This document shows, one piece after another, positions 63,632-64,000 of a DNA stretch of 64,000 bases (position 1 is the first letter of the stretch; every line of letters starts with the position of its first letter). A program made the position numbers and the translations under genes. The notes beneath the pieces are model-generated. The model was given only the letters and a program-made list of their open reading frames with translations. It made no database searches and was not told the DNA's origin. Location of the stretch: contig JAOAEA010000004.1 of the NCBI GenBank assembly GCA_026417035.1, forward strand, positions 48,614 through 112,613, in the 5' to 3' direction. Source of the stretch: Burkholderiales bacterium. GTDB taxonomy: Bacteria > Pseudomonadota > Gammaproteobacteria > Burkholderiales > SG8-39.

Positions 63632-64000
63632 GTGCTCTGGTTCCGGAAGCGGCCCGACGCGGCAGCCGAGCGCGACCTCGTCGCGCCCGCCGAGCTCGCG
63701 GTCGCGTTCGACCCGGCCCTCTTCCGGAGCCACATGGGCGCGGTGATCGAGGCGGCGCAGGCCGACGGCGGCATCGGTGCGTACCTCGAGAGCCTCGCGG
63801 CGAAGCACCGCCTGTTCGCCGAGGCGCTCGATGCGTCGGCGCTCGACGCGCTCGACGCGGACGGTCTCGAATCGCTCCTCGAGGTGGTCTTCACCGCGCG
63901 GCGCAGGCTCCATCCGGTCCTCGCCGAGCTCGGGCTCGCCGGCACGCGCGCGGCGTTGCGTGAGCTCCTCCACGGCGAAGGCGCGCTCGCGGACCGGCTC
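63632..64000 (+). CDS. sHdr cluster hypothetical protein, cut by the right edge
   Basis: An open frame of 123 codons without a stop, starting GTG (MLWFRKRPDAAAERDLVAPAEL) after GGGAGGG. It is helical and rich in Ala and Leu (YLESLAAKHRLFAEALDA, ESLLEVVFTARRRLHPVLAEL), with no cysteine so far. In sHdr gene sets an uncharacterised helical protein follows hdrA and precedes hdrC2-hdrB2, so this is very likely that gene. The rest lies beyond the window. Confidence 0.78.
   Translation, partial: MLWFRKRPDAAAERDLVAPAELAVAFDPALFRSHMGAVIEAAQADGGIGAYLESLAAKHRLFAEALDASALDALDADGLESLLEVVFTARRRLHPVLAELGLAGTRAALRELLHGEGALADRL

Noticed and set aside
1..64000. Mobile elements, CRISPR arrays, tRNA or rRNA genes
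   Set aside because: I found no transposase or integrase motif, no regularly spaced repeats and no tRNA-like cloverleaf or rRNA sequence in reading the gaps and coding regions.

Overview
The window is a compact, very GC-rich chromosome segment of a Betaproteobacterium-like bacterium. I see no tRNA, rRNA, CRISPR array, insertion sequence or phage gene. The gene content points to a facultative chemolithotroph that oxidises reduced sulfur, can use oxalate, and carries type IV pilus and second-messenger signalling genes. The exact genus cannot be read from the sequence.

Layout. 1-1477: the 3' end of a TctA-type carboxylate transporter and a cytidylate-kinase-like/BON protein. 1528-6448: an oxalate module, with a cysteine-free Crp/Fnr regulator, oxalyl-CoA decarboxylase, formyl-CoA transferase and a stand-alone formyltransferase resembling the folate-binding domain of 10-formyl-THF dehydrogenase. 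A perfect FNR-type palindrome lies about 41.5 bases before the predicted oxc start point. 6923-19608: eight signalling genes in one direction: CHASE2 Ser/Thr kinase, PP2C phosphatase, FHA protein, CHASE2 nucleotide cyclase, metallo-beta-lactamase-fold phosphodiesterase, cyclic-nucleotide-binding/rhodanese fusion, GAF/PilB-like ATPase and GAF/HD-GYP phosphodiesterase. 20289-28138: three TPR-glycosyltransferase proteins, a methyltransferase and a small glycosyltransferase, followed by a type IV pilin with a sigma-54 promoter and a strong terminator. 28206-31835: a MacAB-like exporter.

31948-64000 is mostly a sulfur-oxidation island. soxYZAXB (no soxCD in the window) acts on thiosulfate in the periplasm. 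sat-aprBA with qmoAB-hdrCB gives the AMP-dependent route from sulfite to sulfate in the cytoplasm, and soeABC gives the direct route. tusA-hdrC1-hdrB1-hdrA-hyp is the first part of an sHdr sulfane-sulfur oxidation cluster that runs off the right edge. Interspersed are moaC, a BepA-like protease, a ChrB-family gene, a CBS protein, a YkgJ-family protein, a CbbQ/CbbO-like ATPase/VWA pair and three small genes divergent from soe.

The two observations I would follow first are these. (1) A shared 18-base element (consensus about CTTATCNNCGRATCARAA) lies upstream of sat, soeA, soxY and qmoA, at helically phased distances from candidate -10 boxes. This suggests one undescribed sulfur-regulon activator. 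(2) The formyltransferase in the oxalate operon could link formyl-CoA directly to tetrahydrofolate.
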